Part shown: one piece after another, positions 17,511 to 26,208 of the stretch
Numbering within the stretch: the stretch's first letter is position 1
Layout of the letters: each line of letters opens with the position of its first letter
NCBI GenBank assembly: GCA_018661465.1
Contig: JABJIC010000032.1
Coordinates: 56,297-120,296, forward strand
Direction: 5' to 3'
DNA: 64,000 bases
Source: Gammaproteobacteria bacterium
GTDB taxonomy: Bacteria > Pseudomonadota > Gammaproteobacteria > Pseudomonadales > Pseudohongiellaceae
The notes under the pieces: model-generated
What the model was told of the DNA's origin: nothing
The model's database searches: none
Seen by the model: only the letters and a program-made list of their open reading frames with translations
Program-made: the position numbers and the translations under genes

Positions 17511-19028
17511 TCAGCCTTGCTCTTCCTGTTCTCTAACCAGATTGGTCAGTGTGCGAAAGTCAGTCTTTCCACTTCCCATTCTGGGGAATTCACGAATAAC
17601 CACATATTTCTTTGGCAGGGCAAGATTGGGCAACTCAGTGGCAAGCTGCTTGCCTAGTGCCTTCGGGTCGATCTCGCTGGTACTAACAGCGACAATTTTT
17701 GAGCCTCTCTTGGAGTCCGGTAATTCGACGACGCAGCATTCGATCTCATCAGGAGTGAATGCATTGAGAGTCTCTTCGACCATAACCAGAGAAATCATTT
17801 CGCCACCGATTTTTACAAAGCGCTTCAATCTACCCTTGTGCCAAAGATAGCCATCTTCGTCGAGATAGCCGAGATCGCCGGTATCGTACCAGCCTGATTT
17901 AATTCGTAGCGAAGTCTCTTCGATGTCATTCAAATAGCCTTGCATGACGCCTTCGCCTTTAACCAAAATTTTCCCAACTTCATTTACTTCGCAGGCTTTA
18001 CCAGTATCATGATGCTCAATTCGAACTTCAGTTCCAGGAATAGGTATGCCTATGCTTCCGGGTTTATTCCTGCCTCTAGGATTCGCGGAAATTACCGGAG
18101 AAGTTTCGGTAGCGCCATATCCTTCGATTATGTCCAGGTCGTGCTTTTCCTTAAACAGAGTTCGAAGAGCTTCTGGGCATTTGTCTGCTCCGGAAACCGC
18201 GAGTTTGATACTCACATAGTCCCCCGGTTTGGACTGGCGCACATATCCGTCGAGAAACAGTGGAGTGCCAACCAATAATTCAGGCTGAGTTTCACGGATG
18301 ATCTTTGCGACGGTTTTAAATTCAAGAGGGTTGGCATAAGTGATGGAAGTCATGCCTAGACAGAGGGGAGTCCACAGATTAATAGTTAATCCAAAAACAT
18401 GAAAATACGGAAGTACTGCAAGCAGTCTATCCATATCATAAATTTCCATCATCTCAGAGAAGGAATCTATATTTGAAATCAGATTGCGCTGACTGAGTTG
18501 GACTACTTTAGGTTCTTTCTCGCTACCACTGGTGAACAAGATGACAGCAGGCTTATCAAGATTTGGCTTGCCAGCAATTCTCTTGAGGAGTGATAAGGGT
18601 AATTTTGACTTTAGAAATGCTAAGGCTTTTTCAAAGCCCCCAAGATTTGCCATTATGTCTTCGATGAACACCATGTCAGGCAATTGCTTGCAGCCTGTTT
18701 TTTCCAAAAGTGCCTTGGTGGTCACGATTACCTTGAAGTCACACTTTTTTTGAGCAAACAGGCAATTTTTCTCGGCACCTGTTGAATAGTTAATCATCAC
18801 CGGTGTGAGTCTGCTCATCACAGCGCCTATGATGGTCAGCGCCGCCCCGGAAGAAGTCGGCAGCATGATGCCTATACGTCCTCGCTCCATTTTTCGAAAG
18901 CGGCGAGCGAGGATGAGTGAGGCCAGCAAAGCCTGTGAATAGCTAACATCACGGCCCGTTGTCCGGTCAACAAAGGCGATCTTGCTCGGGTGCTTTCTGA
19001 CGGAGTCTATGAATCGGTGTTGTAACAT
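17511..19028 (-). CDS. AMP-dependent acyl-CoA/acyl-ACP synthetase
   Basis: This is an ANL-superfamily ligase that activates a carboxylate with ATP. The P-loop-like motif is VILFTSGSEKEPKVVQLSQRN, the A5 motif is EGYGATETSPV, and A7/A8 are GWYDTGDLGYLDEDGYLWHKGR followed by KIGGEM. A final catalytic Lys is in MGSGKTDF. It is 505 aa. The style resembles the ligase half of Aas (acyl-ACP synthetase) or medium/long-chain acyl-CoA ligases. No acyltransferase domain is attached. Substrate not determined. Confidence 0.88.
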   Translation of the reverse strand: MLQHRFIDSVRKHPSKIAFVDRTTGRDVSYSQALLASLILARRFRKMERGRIGIMLPTSSGAALTIIGAVMSRLTPVMINYSTGAEKNCLFAQKKCDFKVIVTTKALLEKTGCKQLPDMVFIEDIMANLGGFEKALAFLKSKLPLSLLKRIAGKPNLDKPAVILFTSGSEKEPKVVQLSQRNLISNIDSFSEMMEIYDMDRLLAVLPYFHVFGLTINLWTPLCLGMTSITYANPLEFKTVAKIIRETQPELLVGTPLFLDGYVRQSKPGDYVSIKLAVSGADKCPEALRTLFKEKHDLDIIEGYGATETSPVISANPRGRNKPGSIGIPIPGTEVRIEHHDTGKACEVNEVGKILVKGEGVMQGYLNDIEETSLRIKSGWYDTGDLGYLDEDGYLWHKGRLKRFVKIGGEMISLVMVEETLNAFTPDEIECCVVELPDSKRGSKIVAVSTSEIDPKALGKQLATELPNLALPKKYVVIREFPRMGSGKTDFRTLTNLVREQEEQG

Positions 19029-19269
19029 GGATTCATGTTATATCAGAATTTTGGAACGTGGAACCATTCTGATAGCAATGGTAAAGTGATTGGCCCTAAT
19101 ATTTGGGGTAATAGCTCTATTGCCGGTTAATGCAGGCGGCAATGAAAGGCCCAATGAAAGAGCTGAACGGAAGTGCTAATTAGTTCAGGAGTCAGGCTTA
19201 GAGCTTAAGCTACATCTAGAGAAACAGAGATTTTTGATTGTGGAAACGCAAAAATCATTTCTATAGTCA

Positions 19270-19286
19270 TTGACGGATTTCGTCAA
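19270..19286. promoter_or_regulatory. Operator-like inverted repeat upstream of the SDR gene
   Basis: TTGACG-gattt-CGTCAA is a perfect 6-bp inverted repeat with a 5-bp spacer, centred about 47 bases before the SDR ATG. The left arm resembles a -35 hexamer. It lies in the 296-base gap between the divergent ligase and SDR genes, where nothing else was recognised. Confidence 0.4.
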
Positions 19287-19324
19287 AAGCATTTATTGCG
19301 AAGAAAATATTAGAAGTAGAATCT

Positions 19325-20074
19325 ATGACTAAACCAATTGCTTTAATAACAGGTGCATCCAGAGGTATTGGTGCTGCCACAGCCAGATTATTGGCGAGTT
19401 CTGCATATGATATTTGCATTAACTATCATGAAAACCAGAGCGCAGCAGAGAAGGTCATGAAACAGGTCGAAGATCTGGGATCGAGGGCCTGCATAATTCA
19501 AGCTGATATTTCAAATGAAGAAGATGTTATTCGCATGTTTAGTGAACTTTCCTCAACTCTTGGCCCGGTCACTCACTTAGTCAACAACGCCGGCATCCTA
19601 TTCCCGCAATCCAGGCTAGAAGATTTTTCTGTAGAGAGGCTGCAGAAAATATTTTCTACAAACGTCATAGGCACAATGCTCTGCTGCCGTGAAGCAGTAA
19701 AAGTGATGTCTACAAAGAATGGAGGCGATGGCGGAGTTATTGTAAACGTTTCTTCAGTTGCGGCGAGAACAGGATCTCCCCACGAGTATATTGACTACGC
19801 ATCTAGCAAGGGTGCGCTGGATTCTTTAACAGTGGGCTTGGCATGTGAAGTCGCTGAGGAAGGTATACGAGTAAATGCAGTCAGGCCAGGAGTTATCTAC
19901 ACTGATATGCACGCAGATGGAGGTGAACCGGATCGGGTAGATCGGATCAAAGAGATTGTTCCTCTAAAGCGTGGCGGCACAACGGAAGAAGTTGCCAAGG
20001 TTATTCAATTCCTACTTTCAGACGATTCCTCATACTGTACTGGTAGTATCCTCGATGTTTCCGGAGGACGCTAA
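19325..20074 (+). CDS. SDR family NAD(P)-dependent oxidoreductase
   Basis: This is a classical short-chain dehydrogenase. It has the cofactor motif TGASRGIGAATA (residues 8-19), the NNAG motif, catalytic Ser in VNVSSVAARTG and the catalytic YASSK. The C terminus has RPGVIYTDMH and CTGSILDVSGGR, typical of FabG-like reductases. The length of 249 aa is standard. The substrate is unknown. It heads a plus-strand group with the GFA, VTT and methyltransferase genes. Confidence 0.92.
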   Translation: MTKPIALITGASRGIGAATARLLASSAYDICINYHENQSAAEKVMKQVEDLGSRACIIQADISNEEDVIRMFSELSSTLGPVTHLVNNAGILFPQSRLEDFSVERLQKIFSTNVIGTMLCCREAVKVMSTKNGGDGGVIVNVSSVAARTGSPHEYIDYASSKGALDSLTVGLACEVAEEGIRVNAVRPGVIYTDMHADGGEPDRVDRIKEIVPLKRGGTTEEVAKVIQFLLSDDSSYCTGSILDVSGGR

Positions 20075-20125
20075 AGTGAAACCCTTGTTGAGCTTAATAG
20101 ATGAAATCAGAACTGCAAAAGTGAG

Positions 20126-20518
20126 ATGCCTTTAGTGAAATATTCAGGAGGCTGTCACTGCGGTGCAGTTCGGTTTGAAGTGGAAGCAGAAGAGTCACTT
20201 GAAATTGAAAATTGCAATTGCTCTATCTGTTCCAAATCCGGTTATCTACACTTGATCGTTCCGTTAAGGAATTTTACATTGCTTGAGGGTGAGTCGGATC
20301 TTGAGACATACACATTCAACGAAGGCGTTGCACAGCATAAGTTTTGTAAGAATTGCGGTATAAAGCCGTTCTATATTCCTAGATCAAACCCGGACGGTAT
20401 CGATGTAAATTTTAATTGCCTCGATGGTCTTCCGGACAAATATGAAGTGGTTGAATTCGATGGTAGAAACTGGGAGCAGAATGCTCATAAGCTCGCCCAC
20501 AAGAGCATACCGGCCTAA
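20126..20518 (+). CDS. GFA/CENP-V family zinc protein
   Basis: The glutathione-dependent formaldehyde-activating (GFA) fold is recognised by the zinc cysteines in GGCHCGAVRFEV (N terminus), ENCNCSICSKSGYLH and HKFCKNCGIKPFYIPRS. It is 130 aa. The family includes enzymes acting on glutathione adducts and many of unknown role. It lies 51 bases after the SDR gene and 22 before the VTT protein, so cotranscription is likely. Confidence 0.9.
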   Translation: MPLVKYSGGCHCGAVRFEVEAEESLEIENCNCSICSKSGYLHLIVPLRNFTLLEGESDLETYTFNEGVAQHKFCKNCGIKPFYIPRSNPDGIDVNFNCLDGLPDKYEVVEFDGRNWEQNAHKLAHKSIPA

Positions 20519-20540
20519 ATCTAAGGGATTAGCTGAATAA

Positions 20541-21104
20541 ATGATTCGACATATCAATACAATCTGGCTCGCTGTTGTGGTGCTTTCCCTGAGTTCTTTG
20601 CTGCTTTTTCCAGACTGGTTGAATAGAGAGACAATTTCTATATTTCTCAATGACTTAGGATCAATGGCACTCATCGTCTACATCCTGATTTCCCTGACAC
20701 GCTCCCTATTATTGATTCCCTGTACCCCGTTTGTGCTTGCAGGTGCCATCTCTTTTCCCCAATGGCCCATATTGGTATTCCTTATTTCAATGGCGGGAGT
20801 TGTGGTGGGGGCCTTGCTAGTATACAGTTTCCCCTCCTTCGGCAACTATGACGAACATCTGGAGGAGAAATACCCGGAAAAAATCGCTGTTTTGAAGCAG
20901 AAAATGCATGGCAAGTATGCATTTCCATTCATCGTAGCTTGGTCATTTTTTCCATTGGTGCCAACCGATGCTATTTGTTACGTGGCAGGTATGGCAAGAA
21001 TGTCGTTTAGAAAAATGATTACAGCTCTCTCCCTTGGCGAATTTCCTCTGGTTGCAGCTTATGTTTTTCTCGGGGCTGAAATTGGTGAGTGGCTTAGAAT
21101 ATGA
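20541..21104 (+). CDS. VTT (TVP38/DedA-like) membrane protein
   Basis: This is a polytopic inner-membrane protein of the VTT/SNARE-associated superfamily (DedA, TVP38), linked in other bacteria to lipid scrambling and membrane homeostasis. Visible are an N-terminal helix, then SLTRSLLLIPCTPFVLAGAISF (re-entrant-loop type), a Gly-rich helix and a late WSFFPLVPTDAICYVAGMARM. It is 187 aa. Its stop overlaps the methyltransferase start (ATGA), so the two are translationally coupled. Confidence 0.82.
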   Translation: MIRHINTIWLAVVVLSLSSLLLFPDWLNRETISIFLNDLGSMALIVYILISLTRSLLLIPCTPFVLAGAISFPQWPILVFLISMAGVVVGALLVYSFPSFGNYDEHLEEKYPEKIAVLKQKMHGKYAFPFIVAWSFFPLVPTDAICYVAGMARMSFRKMITALSLGEFPLVAAYVFLGAEIGEWLRI

Positions 21105-21661
21105 GTGCTAGATTTAGCTTCACAGATTCAATTAGTCTGATAAAAACTATTAGAACATCGGGAACAATTACTCCCAGTTCTCCTATTCTTATCAATAGAC
21201 TTCTTAAGCCTATCGATTTTTCCAAAGCCAAATGTATTGTCGAGTTAGGCCCGGGGAACGGATGTTTTACTCGAGAGCTTTTACGTCGAATGACTGATGA
21301 CTGTGTTTTGGTTTGCTTCGAAGTAAATGATGAATTTGTGGATCAGCTCAATGCTCTATGTGATCCCAGAATGCACGTGTACAACGCTTGTGCCTCGTCC
21401 ATTCGTGAAGTTCTCGATGAACTGAACATAGATGAAGTAGACCATATCGTATCCAGTCTCCCTCTTGCGCTTATCGATGACGAAGTTGTTTCCAACATCC
21501 TCGCCAGCGCGAGAGAAAACCTGCGAGAAGGTGGACGCTTTCTGCAATATCAATACAGCCTCAAAAACTACTCCGACGTGAAGCCAGTCTTTAGCGACGT
21601 CAAACTCAAATTCACTTTGAGAAACATGCCCCCCGCGTTCGTTTACGAGTGCATTAAGTAG
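21101..21661 (+). CDS. Class I SAM-dependent methyltransferase (phospholipid N-methyltransferase-like)
   Basis: The SAM-binding motif VELGPGNGCFTRELLRRM is at residues about 47-64, preceded by the GTITPSSPILINRLLKP leader typical of the Rhizobium-type phosphatidylethanolamine N-methyltransferase (PmtA) and rRNA dimethylase-like families. HIVSSLPLALI occupies the motif IV region. It is 186 aa, near PmtA length. Coupling to a VTT membrane protein fits a lipid substrate; that is inference. Confidence 0.8.
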   Translation: MSARFSFTDSISLIKTIRTSGTITPSSPILINRLLKPIDFSKAKCIVELGPGNGCFTRELLRRMTDDCVLVCFEVNDEFVDQLNALCDPRMHVYNACASSIREVLDELNIDEVDHIVSSLPLALIDDEVVSNILASARENLREGGRFLQYQYSLKNYSDVKPVFSDVKLKFTLRNMPPAFVYECIK

Positions 21662-21961
21662 CTCAAATATTCCAAATCGTCTTCAATAATTACGATGAAT
21701 GAAATCATTCTTGTTTGAATTCAGTGTTAGTGATTTCCGCAATTATCTATAAGGTTTCAAGATTTCTTTTCTAGAAGGTTTCACTAGTGTGCAAGGGCAT
21801 GAGTTGAATATTCGATGGAGTGACTGTCGCACGCAGGGATGCGTGCGCCAATCCTACATGGACGTATTCACGGCGTGTCACGGAAGCGGATATCCAACTC
21901 AGGACCAATCATCAGACTGGCCTAATGTGAATAGTCTACTCAGGCCCGTTCTCCACTCAAT
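21662..21961. other. 300-base gap containing a REP-like palindromic element
   Basis: This lies between the convergent methyltransferase and PQQ dehydrogenase. No gene is seen. A perfect hairpin CGCACGC-agggat-GCGTGCG lies at 21828-21847. It is followed by a stretch including TACATGGACGTATTCACGGC, of a kind that recurs as an intergenic dispersed repeat in many gammaproteobacteria (recollection, not searched). Confidence 0.5.
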
Positions 21962-24022
21962 CTAGTCTTGTAATTTAAAAGCAACAAACTCCGGACTATG
22001 CACTCGGTCCCCAATAGCAACCATAATAAATTGCTCACCATCATGGGTGTAAGTAATAGGCGCACCGGTTGTGCCCGCTTCCAATTCAGTTTCCCAGATC
22101 ACATCACCATTAGTCTTATCATATGCCCGGAACATAAAGCCGCCGCTATTGGTGGCGATCTCAACAGGCATGTCGAAAGGAATTCTTCCGCCAGGACGTT
22201 GATTAGTCTGTCCCTCTCCCATGAACAACAAGCTTTTGGTAAGAAGAGGTGATGGTCGGCCAGGCACGCCGAGCTTGTCCAGCTCGAGATGAGCGATAGC
22301 AGGATTGTCCACCGGTCCTACGCCGTTTGGAACCATCCACAGGTGTTCGCCGGTATTCATGTCGATAGCCGTGACACGTCCGTATGGGGGCTTAAACAGA
22401 GGTAAGCCCTGAGGACCGGCAACCCATCTTCTTGAACCCTTAACGTAGGTAAGATTAGTAACCTCGGGATCGCCTGGAAGAATGTCGGCAACAAAAGGAG
22501 AAGTGATGGAGGGGACATAAAGAATTCCAGTGTCTGGGTCGAAAGCCGCACCCTGAACATCCGCGCCTCCTTGTGAGCCAGGGAGTTGAATCGTTCCTTG
22601 AGTTCCGCCTTCGACCGCAATGGATGGAGGCGTGAATAGAGGGCCAGTTACATAGTTCTCAAATATCTCCAGTGCCTCGGCTCGCAGCTCGGGTGTGAAA
22701 TCAATAAGGTTATCAACCGTTGCACCCTGAGTGTCGAAGGGAGCTGGGTTAGTAGGGAATGGCTGAGTTGGTGATGTCACTTCACCAGGTACATCTGACT
22801 GCGCAACCTGCCTTTCTTCGATCTCCCAAACCGGTTCGCCAGTCTCACGATTAAAAACGAAGGCAAAGGCCTGTTTGGTAATTTGAGTAATAGCTTTTAT
22901 TTCTTCACCATCCACAGTGATGTCCATCAGGATTGGTGCAGCAGGAGGATCGTAATCCCATAGGCCGTGATGAACCATCTGATAGTGCCAGATGCGATCG
23001 CCAGTCTCTGCGTCTACAGCCACAAGACTCTGGCTGAACAGGTTGTCGCCGATACGGTGGCCGCCATACATATCATTGGTGGCGGAAGAGATTGGCATAT
23101 ACACCATGCCCAATTCTTCGTCTGCACTGAACAGAGCCCAAACCGGAGCATGCCCAGTGTATGACCAGGAGCGATCCTGCCATGTCGCCGTTCCGAACTG
23201 ACCTTCCTGTGGAATGGTATTGTATGTCCAGCGTAATTCCCCTGTCCTTACATCGAAAGCATGGACGTCACCGCGGGCAGCTTCCTTGTTGGAAAAAGTG
23301 TCACTCATAGATTGACCGACAATGACCACATCTCTCACCACGACTGGCGCACCACCCCATCGGTAGCGTTCGAATTCGGCTGGCATTAACTGAAGGTCTG
23401 TTCTGCCTTGATTGCCGAAGCTGAGAATTGATTCGCCAGTGTCAGCATTTAAGGCATAGAGATAAGTGCCACGTTGTACAAGAATGCGACGATCCTCTCC
23501 TTCACTCCAATAGGCTACGCCACGGGTCGGAGCGCCTGGAAGACCATCGGCTCCACCTGGTGGTTCTTGCACCCAAATTGTTTCGCCTGTTCCCGGATTA
23601 AAAGCCTCAACCAGTCCCACACCGTTAGGATAGTAACCAACACCATTTTTGACGATGGGGGCCGCGATGAGATTGGCAGAAAAACGCTGGTCTGGATTCA
23701 AGTCCGTGTAGTACTGATCCAAAGCGGGGCGACGCCAGCTAGCCTCCAGACGATTGACGTTACTTGCGTCAATCTGATCCAGAGCAGAGTATTTGTTGGC
23801 GCCATTGTTACCGCCATAGAATGCCCATTCACCAGCAGGGTCTTGAGGGGTGCCTGGGCTAGTGGAGCCAGGCGCCACGTCAGCTATGGCTGGAGTAGTG
23901 TTGGTGCTTTCGCTTGCAACTTCCTCCGGCTGAGAATCGCAAGCGGTAAGGAGCAGGATGGCTGCGGCCATCACGGCAAGAGTGTAAGTTCTGGAATTTG
24001 CTGGAGATTTTCTTATTTTCAT
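21962..24022 (-). CDS. PQQ-dependent dehydrogenase, lipoprotein
   Basis: This is an eight-bladed quinoprotein oxidoreductase, probably acting on an alcohol or sugar and passing electrons to the respiratory chain. The signal ends in LLTAC with the lipobox Cys at residue 28, so it is membrane-anchored in the periplasm. Repeated tryptophan-docking blades are visible (for example FNPGTGETIW, DVRTGELRW, DAETGDRIW, NTGEHLW and TNGDVIWE). The presumed catalytic Asp lies in LWDYDPP (D356), with a second Asp two residues on. It is 686 aa. The glucose-dehydrogenase-like HHGLWDYDPPAAP suggests relation to GCD-type enzymes without the membrane domain. Confidence 0.88.
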   Translation of the reverse strand: MKIRKSPANSRTYTLAVMAAAILLLTACDSQPEEVASESTNTTPAIADVAPGSTSPGTPQDPAGEWAFYGGNNGANKYSALDQIDASNVNRLEASWRRPALDQYYTDLNPDQRFSANLIAAPIVKNGVGYYPNGVGLVEAFNPGTGETIWVQEPPGGADGLPGAPTRGVAYWSEGEDRRILVQRGTYLYALNADTGESILSFGNQGRTDLQLMPAEFERYRWGGAPVVVRDVVIVGQSMSDTFSNKEAARGDVHAFDVRTGELRWTYNTIPQEGQFGTATWQDRSWSYTGHAPVWALFSADEELGMVYMPISSATNDMYGGHRIGDNLFSQSLVAVDAETGDRIWHYQMVHHGLWDYDPPAAPILMDITVDGEEIKAITQITKQAFAFVFNRETGEPVWEIEERQVAQSDVPGEVTSPTQPFPTNPAPFDTQGATVDNLIDFTPELRAEALEIFENYVTGPLFTPPSIAVEGGTQGTIQLPGSQGGADVQGAAFDPDTGILYVPSITSPFVADILPGDPEVTNLTYVKGSRRWVAGPQGLPLFKPPYGRVTAIDMNTGEHLWMVPNGVGPVDNPAIAHLELDKLGVPGRPSPLLTKSLLFMGEGQTNQRPGGRIPFDMPVEIATNSGGFMFRAYDKTNGDVIWETELEAGTTGAPITYTHDGEQFIMVAIGDRVHSPEFVAFKLQD

Positions 24023-24407
24023 TGTCTACCCCGATTAGCGATAAATCATATTGTGTCTGATTCTAAGCAATTATGTCGCCTTTTTGAAACCATTTGCCCC
24101 GCGGCGCTTAACTGACTGTTGAAAACTAGGGCGCTAAGGCTTAGTCTCATGGGCATTACTGTCAATTAATCAGAATAATAAAACGATGGAACCTTCCACA
24201 CAGACCTTCAAGAGCAGTAGATTGCTGCTGGCCGTCTGAAATATATCCGCCGACATCCCAGCCATACTAAATGCTCGGGAATTCATTGTTCCGATGGAAA
24301 TTTCGAGGACCTTAATGATTTCTGTAAAAAAAGATGGAGCTACCACTGATGATAGCGAGCAGTGGTAACTCCTTGCGCAAACTTTGTCTGCCAACAGCAG
24401 AGCTGGC
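24023..24407. other. Gap upstream of the PQQ dehydrogenase
   Basis: No recognisable gene is seen. It includes the leader of the PQQ dehydrogenase (minus) with GGGG about six bases before its ATG, and a minus-strand terminator at 24325-24372 described separately. Confidence 0.5.
24325..24372 (-). terminator. Intrinsic terminator on the minus strand
   Basis: GGAGCTACCACT (24336-24347) pairs with AGTGGTAACTCC (24361-24372) across 13 bases, a 12-bp stem with one G-U pair in the minus-strand RNA. On that strand the stem is followed, three bases on, by seven Ts. It faces transcripts entering from above 24372, where the only candidate is the small ORF at 24408-24509. Confidence 0.7.
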
Positions 24408-24509
24408 TTAGGCCAGTATCAGATAGAGTGACATCACCGCCAACATCAACAGAGATTTTCCTATCTCTTGTGGCTTGTTTGGCCTGGAATTGATTAAGTT
24501 ATTTTTCAT
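24408..24509 (-). CDS. Candidate 33-aa tail-anchored small protein
   Basis: The sequence begins MKNNLINSRPNKPQEIG and ends in a hydrophobic segment (SLLMLAVMSLYLILA). A good minus-strand terminator follows 36 bases after the stop, which is the main reason to list it. Against it: no Shine-Dalgarno, and the divergent gene starts only 24 bases away, leaving no room for a promoter outside that gene. Confidence 0.3.
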   Translation of the reverse strand: MKNNLINSRPNKPQEIGKSLLMLAVMSLYLILA

Positions 24510-24532
24510 CGTGGGTAAGAGGTTAGAAGAGA

Positions 24533-25162
24533 ATGAAAGTTTTTGATATGCGACCGTCGTTCCATGGATATTCATCCAGTAGTATTGTGGGTTGGTACTA
24601 CGAACGTGCCTGGAACACCATGAATGGAGCAAAGCGTGCAATCGTAGCCCGTGCGGTAGACCTCTATACGGCTGAAATTTCAGAAGATCACAGGACAGTA
24701 AAATTCAATATTCCCGAAGATTCGGAAGACGCCGATCAGTTTCTCGATTGCAATAAGAAAAACATTAAAGTAATCGACGATTTTTTTGCGGACAATTCTG
24801 TTCGCTCGAAACACTTCAGGGATAATCTGGAAATATATATAGCCCGTGCAATCGATGAAATTTTTGATAGCGGGATATGTGAAATCCTGAAACAGAAATT
24901 GTTTCCGGATGAGCTAGTGCCTTCTACCCAGGAAGAACTGGACACTCTATTAGCCGACACGAACTCCAGTTACACCGAGGCGGTGAATGAATGTGTTCGG
25001 GTCTTCAGAAATGGCCTTACCGACGACAGCGAAGAGGCATTGGAAATTCTAGAGAGCAAGTTGCTGTCGGCGAGAGAGATGTTAGACAAAAATGTCGGCG
25101 CCATAGAACATGAGCTAACACGAAGGAAGACCGAAAAAAATAATTCCAAAGAAGAGGGTTAA
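24533..25162 (+). CDS. Hypothetical acidic protein
   Basis: Not recognised. It is 209 aa with no signal peptide or membrane segment, rich in Glu and Asp and predicted mostly helical from its pattern. It begins MKVFDMRPSFHGYSSSS, has an acidic middle (PEDSEDADQFLD), and ends in a charged tail RRKTEKNNSKEEG. A GAAGAGA-like site precedes the ATG. The stop is four bases from the start of the Tat-exported DapA-family gene, so they form an operon. Confidence 0.65.
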   Translation: MKVFDMRPSFHGYSSSSIVGWYYERAWNTMNGAKRAIVARAVDLYTAEISEDHRTVKFNIPEDSEDADQFLDCNKKNIKVIDDFFADNSVRSKHFRDNLEIYIARAIDEIFDSGICEILKQKLFPDELVPSTQEELDTLLADTNSSYTEAVNECVRVFRNGLTDDSEEALEILESKLLSAREMLDKNVGAIEHELTRRKTEKNNSKEEG

Positions 25163-25166
25163 GTCC

Positions 25167-26165
25167 ATGACGGTAAATTCCTTACTGACTAGAAGGCAGT
25201 GTCTTGCCGGCTTGGCAACTACGGCTGCTGCTCCATTTGTAGGACCCTACGCGGGATTGCAGGCGGCGGAAGAGAACAAGATGCGCGGCGCCTTGATGAT
25301 TTTGAGTACACCCTACACCGAATCAGGAGAAGTGGACTACGAAGACCTGGCGAAGGAAGTGGCTTTCTGTGATCAGTGTGGTGTTCAGGGTCTGGTATGG
25401 CCGCAAAACTCCAGTGAACAACGTTATCTCTCCAAAGAAGAACGCATCCGTGGATTCGAAGTTCTCGCCGAGGCGAATCGTGGAAGAAATATGGCATTGG
25501 TGCTGGGTGTGCAGGCAGATGATACCGAAGGCATGTTGCAGTATGCCCGGGTAGCGGAAGACCTGGCGCCGGACGGCATGATAGCTATTCCGCCCACTAG
25601 TGCTAACTCCTTGGAAGAAATTCATGCCTATTATGCTGCGCTCTGTGAAATTACTGAGCGGCCGATCTTCGTGCAAACCAGTGGCGGTCCGGACATCGAA
25701 CTTACTATCGAGTTTCTGGTTAGATTAGCCACTGATTTACCGCAGTGTGGTTACATAAAGGAAGAGTATGGCAACGTGCATGAGCGCATGCTGGCTCTGC
25801 AGGCGTATCAGCCCACCCCCATACGTAGTGTGTTTGGAGCGACCCTGGGTCGTGGATGGCTGTATGAGATGCGCATTGGAACTGACGGAGTTATGACAGG
25901 TGGAACCATGTACGGTGATATCTATGCAAAGCTCTGGGATCTCTATCAACAGGGTAACCGAGATGAATTGCGAGAAGTGTATAGTAAGTTACTATTGATT
26001 CAGAATCTGGATAATCTCATACCCGGTGTAAGACTTTATGTATTGCAGAAGCGTGGCGTCTTCAAGACTACGAAATCCCGTCGAGGGGAATACAGTTTTT
26101 CCCGACAGCAGATTGCGGAAATAGAATACAGACTGGACGCACTGCTTCCCTATATGACGGTATAA
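25167..26165 (+). CDS. Tat-exported dihydrodipicolinate synthase family protein
   Basis: This is a DapA/N-acetylneuraminate lyase-family TIM barrel that forms a Schiff base with a 2-oxo acid. A twin-arginine signal is at the N terminus (TRRQCLAGLATTAAAPFVGP). The barrel begins at MRGALMILSTPYTESGEVDYEDL. The Schiff-base Lys is retained in GYIKEEYG, but the usual YNxP tyrosine region reads FVQTSGG, so true DapA activity is unlikely. It is 332 aa. Its place before a GabD-like dehydrogenase is compatible with a lyase/dehydratase feeding an aldehyde to that enzyme, but export of one partner argues against direct coupling. Confidence 0.82.
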   Translation: MTVNSLLTRRQCLAGLATTAAAPFVGPYAGLQAAEENKMRGALMILSTPYTESGEVDYEDLAKEVAFCDQCGVQGLVWPQNSSEQRYLSKEERIRGFEVLAEANRGRNMALVLGVQADDTEGMLQYARVAEDLAPDGMIAIPPTSANSLEEIHAYYAALCEITERPIFVQTSGGPDIELTIEFLVRLATDLPQCGYIKEEYGNVHERMLALQAYQPTPIRSVFGATLGRGWLYEMRIGTDGVMTGGTMYGDIYAKLWDLYQQGNRDELREVYSKLLLIQNLDNLIPGVRLYVLQKRGVFKTTKSRRGEYSFSRQQIAEIEYRLDALLPYMTV

Positions 26166-26208
26166 TCCTGCCCATCGCTTTGTTCCATTTTCTTACAGGA
26201 CCTTCAGC

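Noticed and set aside
23474..24115. 213-aa plus-strand ORF opposite the PQQ dehydrogenase
   Set aside because: It is a shadow of the dehydrogenase's coding strand; rich in Cys, Ser and Arg with no domain, and lacks a ribosome site.
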